NCBI GenBank assembly: GCA_023428515.1
Contig: JAEYXI010000057.1
Coordinates: 1 to 5,503, forward strand
Length of the DNA: 5,503 nucleotides
Source of the DNA: Pseudomonadota bacterium
GTDB taxonomy: Bacteria; Pseudomonadota; Alphaproteobacteria; Rhizobiales; Rhizobiaceae
Direction: 5' to 3'
Every line of letters starts with the position of its first letter. Position 1 is the stretch's first letter. Under the pieces are notes generated by a model that did no database searches, had not been told where the DNA came from, and saw nothing but the letters and a program-made list of their open reading frames with translations. The position numbers and the translations under genes are program-made. Shown here piece by piece: positions 1 to 4,798 of this stretch.

Positions 1-658
1 CGGCATGTCCGGCTCCATCCGGGTGGAAGGCGCGCACGTGCGCCGGACGGGTGCCTTTCACTATCCCCGCGCCGCGGCCGGCCCGCACGACCACGTGGTG
101 CTGCACCTCGCCGGCGGCACCACCATCACCTTCAACGATCCGCGCCGCTTCGGGGCGATCCTCATCGTGCCCTACGACCGGCTGGAGAGCCATCCGCTCC
201 TCGCCGGCCTCGGCCCCGAGCCGCTGGGCAACGCCTTCCACGCCGACTATCTCGCGGGCGCCTTCGCCCGGCGGAGCACCTCGCTGAAGGCGGCGCTGCT
301 GGACCAGAAGCTGGTGGCGGGCCTCGGCAACATCTATGTGTGCGAGGCCCTGTTCCGCGCCGGCCTCTCGCCCCGGCGCCTCGCCCACACCCTCGTGACC
401 AAGGACGGCAAGCCGACGCAACGGGTGGAGCGCCTTGTCACCGCCATCCGCGACGTGCTGCGCGAGGCCATCCAGGCCGGCGGCTCGTCGCTCCGTGACC
501 ACAAGCAGGTGAGCGGCGAGCTCGGCTATTTCCAGCACACCTTCCGCGTCTACGACCGCGAGGGCGAGCCCTGCCGCACCCGGCACTGCAAGGGCATCGT
601 GCAGCGCATCGTGCAGGGCGGGCGATCCACCTTCTACTGCCCCGTCTGCCAGAGATAG
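1..658 (+). CDS. mutM: Formamidopyrimidine-DNA glycosylase (MutM/Fpg), 5' end cut off by the window edge
   Basis: Base-excision repair enzyme that removes 8-oxoguanine and ring-opened purines and nicks the abasic site. The reading frame is open at base 2 (first full codon GGC), so the catalytic N-terminus (Pro-Glu-Leu-Pro in the family) lies outside; family proteins are about 270-295 aa, so roughly 70 residues are missing. Counting from the ATG at 5 (the family's internal GMSGS segment, not the real start), NDPRRFG is at 44-50, the helix-two-turn-helix GLGNIY at 106-111, and the C-terminal zinc finger uses C190, C195, C212 and C215 in the C-x4-C...C-x2-C form I associate with alphaproteobacteria. 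The stop is TAG at 656-658, with a hairpin right after it. One oddity is that the position matching E. coli Lys57, before HDHV, reads as proline (P27). The family call is very secure. Confidence 0.96.
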   Translation, partial: GMSGSIRVEGAHVRRTGAFHYPRAAAGPHDHVVLHLAGGTTITFNDPRRFGAILIVPYDRLESHPLLAGLGPEPLGNAFHADYLAGAFARRSTSLKAALLDQKLVAGLGNIYVCEALFRAGLSPRRLAHTLVTKDGKPTQRVERLVTAIRDVLREAIQAGGSSLRDHKQVSGELGYFQHTFRVYDREGEPCRTRHCKGIVQRIVQGGRSTFYCPVCQR

Positions 659-659
659 C

Positions 660-690
660 GCAGCCCCGCACGGCGACTGTGCGAGGCTGC
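660..690 (+). terminator. Hairpin after mutM, probable transcription terminator
   Basis: GCAGCC (660-665) pairs with GGCTGC (685-690) and, after a C/A mismatch, CGCAC (667-671) pairs with GTGCG (679-683) around a 7-nt loop. It starts two bases after the mutM stop codon. There is no clear T tract, so it may be a weak or factor-assisted terminator or a 3'-end stabiliser. The remaining spacer to about 780 is GC-rich; I see no convincing promoter boxes there, although one must exist if the next gene is not cotranscribed. Confidence 0.5.
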
Positions 691-793
691 CACTTCGCAT
701 CAAAGCCGGGGCACGGTAGAGCACGTTACCCCTGCGCGCGAGGCGCGGCTGAGGACATCGACCGGTGTCACGCCGGCTGAGGAGGAGATGAGG

Positions 794-1564
794 ATGGCTT
801 ACGAGACGATCCTGGTGGAGGTGGACGAGCGGGTCGGCATCATCCGGCTGAACCGCCCGCAGGCGCTGAACGCGCTCAACGCCCAGCTCATCAACGAGCT
901 GAACGCTGCCCTCGACGGGCTCGAGGCCGACCGCAACATCGGCTGCATCATCCTCACCGGCTCCGAGAAGGCGTTCGCCGCCGGCGCCGACATCAAGGCG
1001 ATGCAGAACTTCACCTATCCGGACACGTATCTCGACGACTACATCACCTCCTGGGAGCGCCTCTCCCGCACCAGGAAGCCGGTGATCGCGGCGGTCGCGG
1101 GCTTCGCGCTGGGCGGCGGCTGCGAGCTGGCCATGATGTGCGACTTCATCCTCGCGGCCGACACCGCGAAATTCGGCCAGCCGGAGATCAAGCTCGGCGT
1201 CATGCCCGGCTCGGGCGGCACCCAGCGCCTGACGCGCTTCGTCGGCAAGTCCAAGGCCATGGAGATGTGCCTCACCGGCCGGCTGATGGATGCTGTGGAA
1301 GCCGAGCGCTCCGGCCTCATCTCGCGCATCATCCCCGCCGCCGATCTCATGACCGAGGCGCTGAAGGTGGCCAAGGTGATCGCGGGCATGTCGCTCCCCG
1401 TCGCCATGCAGACCAAGGAATCGGTGAACCGCTCCTACGAGACCTCGCTCGCCGAGGGCATCCGCTTCGAGCGCCGGGTGTTCCAGTCCCAGTTCGGCCT
1501 TCCGCACCAGAAGGAAGGCATGAGCGCGTTCATCGAAAAGCGCCCCCCCGACTTCAAGAGCTGA
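794..1564 (+). CDS. Enoyl-CoA hydratase (crotonase family)
   Basis: Hydrates trans-2-enoyl-CoA to (S)-3-hydroxyacyl-CoA, the second step of fatty-acid beta-oxidation; a soluble hexamer in the family. The 256-aa product has the full crotonase layout: [11 protein letters not shown] at 19-29, oxyanion-hole residues A65 (in FAAGADIK) and G108 (in GGGCE), and the two catalytic glutamates E111 and E131, spaced 20 apart like Glu144/Glu164 of the rat mitochondrial enzyme. Length is normal for a monofunctional hydratase. I chose ATG 794 over ATG 788 because GGAGGAG (781-787) abuts 788 but lies at good distance from 794, and MAYETI is the usual family N-terminus. GC is about 72% by hand count, as in mutM. 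From memory this gene follows mutM in many Rhizobiales near rpsT-dnaA and is sometimes called fadB1; the exact substrate cannot be read from sequence. Confidence 0.95.
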   Translation: MAYETILVEVDERVGIIRLNRPQALNALNAQLINELNAALDGLEADRNIGCIILTGSEKAFAAGADIKAMQNFTYPDTYLDDYITSWERLSRTRKPVIAAVAGFALGGGCELAMMCDFILAADTAKFGQPEIKLGVMPGSGGTQRLTRFVGKSKAMEMCLTGRLMDAVEAERSGLISRIIPAADLMTEALKVAKVIAGMSLPVAMQTKESVNRSYETSLAEGIRFERRVFQSQFGLPHQKEGMSAFIEKRPPDFKS

Positions 1565-1571
1565 CGACCAC

Positions 1572-1600
1572 GCGGGTGCCGCCCCACCGGCCGCACCCGC
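1572..1600 (+). terminator. GC-rich hairpin terminator after the enoyl-CoA hydratase
   Basis: GCGGGTGC (1572-1579) pairs perfectly with GCACCCGC (1593-1600). After one C/C mismatch an inner GCC/GGC (1581-1583 with 1589-1591) closes a 5-nt loop. It begins 8 bases after the hydratase stop codon. The downstream stretch is pyrimidine-rich (CTTCCCCATCTTT) rather than a pure T run. It separates the hydratase from the tRNA transcription unit. Confidence 0.65.
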
Positions 1601-1637
1601 CTTCCCCATCTTTCCGCGACAGAGCGCAAGGAGCGTG

Positions 1638-1666
1638 TTGACAAGCCAGCCGCACCCCCTCTATGT
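1638..1666 (+). promoter_or_regulatory. Promoter of tRNA-Leu
   Basis: A perfect -35 TTGACA (1638-1643) is followed after exactly 17 bases by CTATGT (1661-1666), which resembles alphaproteobacterial housekeeping -10 boxes. The GC-rich stretch GTCGCGCTCCC follows, as in the discriminators of stable-RNA promoters under stringent control. The tRNA begins at 1699, leaving a short 5' leader for RNase P removal. The boxes are seen; the regulation is inferred. Confidence 0.8.
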
Positions 1667-1698
1667 GTCGCGCTCCCTTCCGGCCCCAACCGGACGGG

Positions 1699-1783
1699 GC
1701 CCAGGTGGCGGAATTGGTAGACGCGCTGGTTTCAGGTACCAGTGGTGAAAGCCGTGGAGGTTCGAGTCCTCTCCTGGGCACCA
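1699..1783 (+). tRNA. tRNA-Leu, anticodon CAG
   Basis: An 85-nt class II tRNA. The acceptor stem GCCCAGG (1699-1705) pairs perfectly with CCTGGGC (1773-1779) and is followed by an encoded ACCA (discriminator A plus CCA, 1780-1783). The anticodon stem CTGGT/ACCAG (1726-1730 with 1738-1742) encloses the loop TTCAGGT, with anticodon CAG at 1733-1735, which reads CUG. The long variable arm (around 1742-1756) and the T loop TTCGAGT (1761-1767) are present. The gene remains intact although an integrase gene ends 8 bp downstream, as expected when an element inserts at a tRNA 3' end and restores it. Confidence 0.97.
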
Positions 1784-1790
1784 TTTAAAT
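1761..1790. other. Probable attachment site (attL/attR) of the element at the tRNA-Leu 3' end
   Basis: Tyrosine recombinases of this kind commonly cross over in the T-arm/acceptor part of a tRNA gene, and the integrase gene points straight at this one. The core should be some part of the T arm through CCA, possibly with the AT-rich TTTAAAT just after it. I scanned the window for a second copy of TCCTGGGCACCA and found none, so the other junction lies to the right of the window. The exact core length cannot be fixed without that copy. Confidence 0.65.
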
Positions 1791-1791
1791 C

Positions 1792-2889
1792 CTAACTATC
1801 TGATTTCTTTCGGTTTTTAGGTTTCAATCCCTCACCGGATTGAAGGTGAGGGCGAACTTCGTTCTCGGACTGTCCACCGAGCAGCTTGTGAGCCGAGCCC
1901 AAGGCGAGCCTGCGGGCGTCCGCAGCCTTGGTGTAGTGCTGCGCCATCTTGGCCGAACTCCACCCGAAGAGAGCCATCAGCTCGCGCTCGGTCGCGCTGT
2001 TCTCGGCGGCACGGGTCGCGCCGGCCTTCCGCAGGCCGTGAGCAGAGCCGGGGCATCCTGCCTCACGGCAAGCCTTCCGAAACCAGTTCCCGAAGCTCTC
2101 CTTCACGAACGGCTGTCGCCGCTCCGTGACAAGGAATGTCAGGTCGCCTGTGTCCGTCGCCTCGATGGCACGCGCCAACGGCGGCAGGACGGGAATGGTG
2201 ACGACCGTGCCGGTCTTCTCAGTGCGGAAGGTGATGATGCCGTCCCGCACGTGCTGGCGCCCCAGGCGCACCACGTCGCCGCGCCGGAAGCCGGTATAGA
2301 GCAGCAGAGAGAGCGCGAGGTGCTCGCGCGTGCCCAGCGGCCACCGCGCCTCGAATCGCGCCACCTCGTCTTCCGTCCAGGTGTGGAAGCCGTCGTCGTC
2401 GTTCCGCCCCTTCAGGAGGCTCACGCCCTTGGTCGGGTCCACGGCCACCAGGCCGCCGTCACCGGCCGCCCAGGCGAAGAACCGCCGCATGGTCTTGAGG
2501 AAGTTGTTCGCCGCATGGGGCGAGGTCGCGCGCCGCTCCCGGCCGGCGAGGATCACGGCATGGGTAATCTTCGCCAGCGGCTCGGCGCCGGCGGTCGCAA
2601 TCACCTTCTTGAAGATGTTCTCGCTCTGGCGTCGTGTCGCCTGCGACAGCGTGGCCCATGCGGAGCCACGCCGATAGAGGTCTATGCCCCATTCCAGCGA
2701 ATGAGGCTTCTTGCCCTTGGCGGGCGCCGGAGTGCCTTCAAGCGCTGCCCTGTACTCCGCCCAGAACTCGGGCGTGTCGTATGGAGCGCGAATTCGGGTG
2801 CGAGGCCCATGCCCCCGCCGGACGTACCAGACGGTTTCGCCATGGCGCGTGCATTGACGGTGGAGGTGGGGAGGCCTCGGGCGGGGCAT
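1792..2889 (-). CDS. Tyrosine-recombinase integrase
   Basis: Site-specific recombinase that inserts and excises the element by strand exchange at its att sites. The 365-aa protein has a short N-terminal arm-binding part (about 1-60), a core-binding SAM-like domain (about 65-155) and a catalytic domain (about 170-335). All catalytic positions are visible: R202 (TGFRRGD), K225 (TEKTG), H284 and R287 (HGLR), W310 (GWSS, where many relatives have His) and nucleophile Y319 (HYTKAAD). Nothing suggests decay. The ATG at 2889 lies 2 nt after the stop of the preceding gene and has no clear Shine-Dalgarno sequence of its own, so translational coupling is likely. The stop at 1792 lies 8 bp from the tRNA 3' end, which it faces in antisense. 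The RRGHGPRTRIR and TPEFWAEYRAAL segments recall integrases I know from Rhizobiales islands; that likeness is from memory. Confidence 0.95.
   Translation of the reverse strand: MPRPRPPHLHRQCTRHGETVWYVRRGHGPRTRIRAPYDTPEFWAEYRAALEGTPAPAKGKKPHSLEWGIDLYRRGSAWATLSQATRRQSENIFKKVIATAGAEPLAKITHAVILAGRERRATSPHAANNFLKTMRRFFAWAAGDGGLVAVDPTKGVSLLKGRNDDDGFHTWTEDEVARFEARWPLGTREHLALSLLLYTGFRRGDVVRLGRQHVRDGIITFRTEKTGTVVTIPVLPPLARAIEATDTGDLTFLVTERRQPFVKESFGNWFRKACREAGCPGSAHGLRKAGATRAAENSATERELMALFGWSSAKMAQHYTKAADARRLALGSAHKLLGGQSENEVRPHLQSGEGLKPKNRKKSDS
1823..1852. repeat. Two interleaved perfect inverted repeats in the 3' end of the integrase gene
   Basis: TTCAATCC (1823-1830) is inverted as GGATTGAA (1837-1844) with a 6-nt gap, and CCCTCACC (1829-1836) is inverted as GGTGAGGG (1845-1852) with an 8-nt gap. 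The arms interleave in an A-B-A'-B' order, so an RNA could form one hairpin or the other but hardly both. It lies about 30-60 bp inside the int stop codon and 40-70 bp from the presumed attachment site. It could be an RNA structure at the end of the int message or paired protein-binding sites near att; chance is also possible. Confidence 0.45.
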
Positions 2890-2891
2890 GG

Positions 2892-3077
2892 CTAAAGGAT
2901 GATCTCGCGCTCGGGTTCGGCCGGCGGCGGGTTCTCGCCCGCTTCGGCGCCCAGCGGCGTAATCCGGATAGTGCCATCCGGCAGCACGTCAACACGGGCC
3001 TTGGCGCCCACCGCCGCGACGGCACGCAGCGCGCGGGCGATGTCGGCCTGTGTGACGCGCGCGGGGCTCCGGGGCAT
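2892..3077 (-). CDS. Small protein encoded directly upstream of the integrase, function unknown
   Basis: A 61-aa product. It begins MPRSPARVTQADIARALRAV, reading like a short helical or HTH-type segment, continues into a PDGTIRI beta-like segment (about 33-39), and ends in an acidic, proline-rich tail (about 46-61). I recall similar small proteins with VTQADIARALRA and DGTIRI motifs next to integrases in Rhizobiales elements, usually annotated hypothetical; this is from memory. The gene sits 6 nt after the HTH gene and 2 nt before int, so it is almost certainly cotranscribed and coupled. A role as recombination cofactor or second small DNA-binding protein is inference. ATG 3077 is preceded by AGAAGG at a slightly long distance. 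Confidence 0.75.
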   Translation of the reverse strand: MPRSPARVTQADIARALRAVAAVGAKARVDVLPDGTIRITPLGAEAGENPPPAEPEREIIL

Positions 3078-3083
3078 CGGAGG

Positions 3084-3272
3084 TCAGCCCTTCTTCTTCA
3101 TGCGCGGAAGATCCTCGCGCGCGATCTCATAGGCGGACGTGCGCCCGCCGCAGCCGCTTTTGCTCACGGGCAGCACGCCCGCCTTCGCCATGCGCCGGAC
3201 GGTCGCGCCGGACACGCCCAGCTCGTGGGCGATGCATTTCACCGTCTTGAGGGGCCGCGCGTCGGGTTTCAT
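3084..3272 (-). CDS. AlpA/excisionase-like helix-turn-helix protein
   Basis: A 62-aa protein resembling MerR-fold excisionases and AlpA regulators: KTVKCIAHELGVSGATVRRM (about 9-28) is the helix-turn-helix, AKAGVLPVSKSG leads into the wing, and AYEIAREDLPRMKKKG is the C-terminal helix with a basic tail. Such proteins bend DNA at att sites to favour excision or regulate int. I start at ATG 3272 rather than TTG 3302 because AAAGGGGG lies about 10 nt upstream and because this ATG overlaps the previous gene's stop in an ATGA junction. It is followed after 6 nt by the 61-aa gene and then int, the usual place for xis. A plain small transcription regulator is the alternative. Confidence 0.75.
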   Translation of the reverse strand: MKPDARPLKTVKCIAHELGVSGATVRRMAKAGVLPVSKSGCGGRTSAYEIAREDLPRMKKKG

Positions 3273-3442
3273 TGGAGGCGGCCCCCTTTCTTCCCACCCC
3301 AATCCCGTACCATTGCGGCAAAGGTTTTCCGGGACTGCGCCACCGTTTCACGATGGACCGCGCTCGCTTTCTCGAACGACTTTTCGAATTCCCGGATGCT
3401 TGCTTCGAGCTTCACAGTGGGGCGCTTTTCGTCGGATTTCAT
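3269..3442 (-). CDS. Small charged helical protein, function unknown
   Basis: A 57-aa product that is basic overall. From about residue 9 to 48 it is free of proline and glycine and rich in Lys, Glu, Arg, Ala and Ser (for example KLEASIREFEKSFEKASAVH), so it should be mostly one or two helices, perhaps a coiled coil. I recognise no family. Start and end are well supported by context: ATG 3442 has GTGAGGCG just upstream, the previous gene stops 8 nt before, and the stop overlaps the next start as ATGA. An in-frame extension upstream to 3574 exists but runs antisense to nothing and over the previous gene, so I reject it. Probably an accessory gene of the int operon. Confidence 0.65.
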   Translation of the reverse strand: MKSDEKRPTVKLEASIREFEKSFEKASAVHRETVAQSRKTFAAMVRDWGGKKGGRLQ

Positions 3443-3450
3443 GGCACGCC

Positions 3451-3966
3451 TCACGAGATGGAGCCGAGATGGGTAAAGTCGCCTCCGAAGCCGGCGGCGC
3501 GAGCGCGCTGCTCGATCTCCCGCTTGAGAATGTTCAGATTGGAAAGGATGAGCTTTTCGCACTGATGATCGCATTCAGCGAGGCGAAAAGTCTCCCTCGA
3601 GCGGTTGCGGACCATCAAATCCGAAAGTGGGCCGACTGTTGGAAGCCACATTGCAGCATTGGATGTATGCATCAGTGCAGCGCCGAAGTGAATCTGACTT
3701 TCGGAGTTGTGTTGGATGCGGGGCCAAACCTCTTTGACGAGGCTTTTGCCCATAACGACGATGGCTGCCGCAATTTGCCTATTGAGACCGCCATCGCCCA
3801 AAGCTACGGCGAGCGCGGTCATCACCACGTCAGCCGTGCTGTATTCTGTCCAACCGACAGTTTCGCCCGGCTCTTCGATCATGATGGGAGCGTGTCCATA
3901 GCGGCACATGTTCTTGTAGGTGTGTGAGGAGATGCCGACAGAATCGAGAAATGTCGCACGACGCAT
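3451..3966 (-). CDS. Uncharacterised protein with possible MerR-like DNA-binding N-terminus
   Basis: A 171-aa product and first gene of the int-directed operon. I do not recognise a named family. Residues 3-25 (FLDSVGISSHTYKNMCRYGH) read like a helix-turn-helix, followed by a short wing with WTEYS at 39-43 and a helix TADVVMTALAVAL (44-56). This order is that of MerR-type winged-helix domains in phage regulators. Residues 60-171 hold a second, mostly helical region with no motif I know, ending in an amphipathic helix (about 132-158) that could dimerise. GC is about 55% by hand count (3541-3900), far below the host genes, suggesting acquired DNA. AGG lies about 10 nt before ATG 3966. A role as regulator of its own operon through the repeats just upstream is inference. 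Confidence 0.7.
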   Translation of the reverse strand: MRRATFLDSVGISSHTYKNMCRYGHAPIMIEEPGETVGWTEYSTADVVMTALAVALGDGGLNRQIAAAIVVMGKSLVKEVWPRIQHNSESQIHFGAALMHTSNAAMWLPTVGPLSDLMVRNRSRETFRLAECDHQCEKLILSNLNILKREIEQRARAAGFGGDFTHLGSIS

Positions 3967-4036
3967 TGGAGTGACCTAATTGGAGCGCGATAAATCCATA
4001 TTGCATGTTTTGAACATGGAGTAAATGCGTTCCAAT
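3965..4036 (-). promoter_or_regulatory. Promoter/operator region of the integrase operon, with palindrome and repeats
   Basis: This AT-rich 86-bp gap between two leftward genes holds a perfect dyad CATGTT-TTG-AACATG (4004-4018). It also has three copies of an ATTGGA-type element: ATTGGAGTG (3965-3973, overlapping the start codon), ATTGGAGCGC (3979-3988) and, inverted, GCGTTCCAAT (4027-4036). The leftward promoter must be here or upstream. I cannot assign -35 and -10 boxes with confidence; TTTACT and TATGGA on the - strand are poor candidates at 19-nt spacing. The symmetry suggests a dimeric repressor or activator, perhaps the 171-aa gene product or the XRE protein. Confidence 0.55.
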
Positions 4037-4052
4037 TTTTGACCCGTCCTTC

Positions 4053-4346
4053 TCACTCCTGCAACAGCAGATCGAGTGCATCCGGGTCCGCCAGCCCCCA
4101 TTCGGCCGGATCTTCCTCAGCTTCGTCGGGGAGGAACGTGTTCTCGCCCAAGGCGCCCACGCCGCTCTCGGGCCAACCGAGGGTGGGTTCATCGTCCGCG
4201 TCGGGCTCAAGGTCCGTGTCCGGCTCAAGGTCCGGATCATCCTCCAGCTCATCGAGCAGAGCGAGCATGGTCTCTATGGCGGCTTCCATGCGGGCGCGCA
4301 GGCGCCCGCGCTCAATCATGGTGAAGTGTCGGGTGGCGCGTCGCAT
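4053..4346 (-). CDS. Small acidic DLEP-repeat protein, phage/island type, function unknown
   Basis: A 97-aa product with a basic start (MRRATRHFTMIERGRLRARM), a helix (about 17-35, AAIETMLALLDELE) and a strongly acidic tail: DPDLEP, DTDLEP and DADDEP in tandem (about 37-54), then a TLGWPES segment. I recall many Rhizobiales prophage or island proteins with helix-DGDPDLEPSLG layout, annotated hypothetical; this one seems a short member. I start at ATG 4346 because GGAGGT lies 5 nt upstream; the alternative ATG 4319 (88 aa) has no ribosome site. The start lies inside the Tat-signal gene, overlapping its end by 35 nt, so the two are coexpressed. The charge pattern could suit a DNA mimic or a chaperone-like partner, but nothing shows which. 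Confidence 0.7.
   Translation of the reverse strand: MRRATRHFTMIERGRLRARMEAAIETMLALLDELEDDPDLEPDTDLEPDADDEPTLGWPESGVGALGENTFLPDEAEEDPAEWGLADPDALDLLLQE
4186..4234. repeat. Short tandem repeat, 18-bp period, in the acidic-protein gene
   Basis: GGCTCAAGGTCCG occurs identically at 4204-4216 and 4222-4234, exactly 18 bp apart, and a degenerate copy (10 of 13 bases) lies 18 bp to the left at 4186-4198. The period is six codons and produces the DxDLEP hexapeptide repeats. The in-frame period means that gain or loss of copies would change tail length without a frameshift. Confidence 0.8.
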
Positions 4347-4740
4347 GGGCCACCTCCGCAAAGGCGCGCACGGGCGCGAGGATCGCGGGAAACTCCTGAT
4401 CGGATGGCCCTTCCTCGCCGAATCCCATGGGGGAGGCGAGATGATCAAGATATGCGAGGAGACCAGCCGGGGTTGTGGGGACGGTCGCAAGGAGCCTGTG
4501 CAAGGCTTTGCCCTCTTGATCGCTCGCCTCTTCCACGCCTTTTTCGAGACGGCAGGCCGCTTCCACCGACTGCCAAAGCCGAGCGTGCTCCGCGATGGCG
4601 GCAAAGACCGGATCGGGCGCGCTGTGCGCAAAAGCCGGCGCTGCCAGCGCCGCGAGGCCGCCGCCCACCAGGGCGCGCCGGCCGATGGTCGGCAAGGGTG
4701 TGGAGACAAGGGTTTCCTGTTCGCGAACGTGGGTGCCCAT
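4312..4740 (-). CDS. Predicted Tat-exported protein of unknown function
   Basis: A 142-aa product whose N-terminus has a twin-arginine-type signal: polar start, GRRAL with R21 R22, hydrophobic stretch VGGGLAALAA (about 25-34), and a signal peptidase site after AFA (36-38). The mature part would be about 104 aa, mostly helical, with A-A-C at 61-63 as the only cysteine, no zinc or heme motif, and an HPTLHHD end. It resembles small phage-region proteins I know as twin-arginine signal domain-containing hypotheticals; no function is known to me. AGGAG (4748-4752 on the complement) lies 7 nt before ATG 4740. It is the first gene leftward from the dyad promoter shared with the XRE regulator, and it overlaps the acidic-protein gene. 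The RR could also be chance in a membrane-anchored protein. Confidence 0.7.
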   Translation of the reverse strand: MGTHVREQETLVSTPLPTIGRRALVGGGLAALAAPAFAHSAPDPVFAAIAEHARLWQSVEAACRLEKGVEEASDQEGKALHRLLATVPTTPAGLLAYLDHLASPMGFGEEGPSDQEFPAILAPVRAFAEVAHATRHPTLHHD

Positions 4741-4750
4741 GCGCGTGCTC

Positions 4751-4798
4751 CTGTGCTAGAACCACAATGGTTATTTTGCACATGTGGAGATAGCACAG
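4751..4798. promoter_or_regulatory. Divergent promoter/operator with a 48-bp interrupted dyad
   Basis: Arms CTGTGCTA (4751-4758) and TAGCACAG (4791-4798), then 3 unmatched bases each side, then CCACA (4762-4766) and TGTGG (4783-4787) form one symmetric structure around a 16-bp centre. Within it lie two smaller palindromes, AACCA-CAA-TGGTT (4760-4772) and CACATGTG (4779-4786). The dyad nearly fills the 57-bp gap between two divergent genes. Its left arm touches the Shine-Dalgarno of the leftward gene, and its right arm contains that of the rightward gene (GGAGA, 4786-4790) and ends on the first base of its GTG. I could not assign -35/-10 boxes. Autoregulation by the XRE protein is inferred. 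Confidence 0.6.

Noticed and set aside
788..793. ATG 788 as start of the enoyl-CoA hydratase
   Set aside because: The GGAGGAG ribosome site directly abuts it with no spacer, whereas ATG 794 has correct spacing and the usual MAYETI beginning.
1039..1416. 125-aa open frame on the - strand inside the enoyl-CoA hydratase gene
   Set aside because: Shadow of an intact, conserved gene; no independent support.
1823..1852. H-type RNA pseudoknot from the interleaved repeats
   Set aside because: The connecting loops would be 0 nt across 6- and 8-bp stems, which is not sterically plausible; alternative hairpins fit better.
1840..2895. 351-aa open frame on the + strand opposite the integrase
   Set aside because: It is the mirror of a high-GC coding gene whose opposite strand carries all catalytic motifs; the + product has no recognisable domain and is Arg/Ala/Gly-rich, as shadow frames are.
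3273..3302. TTG 3302 as start of the excisionase-like gene
   Set aside because: ATG 3272 has AAAGGGGG upstream and forms an ATGA junction with the preceding gene; the extra ten residues add nothing family-like.
3139..3927. 262-aa open frame on the + strand
   Set aside because: It lies opposite two better supported leftward genes and has no ribosome site or recognisable motif.
4039..4797. Long upstream extension of the XRE frame on the + strand
   Set aside because: It runs antisense through the two leftward genes, gives a Ser/Arg-rich meaningless sequence, and the GTG at 4798 has a well-placed GGAGA.
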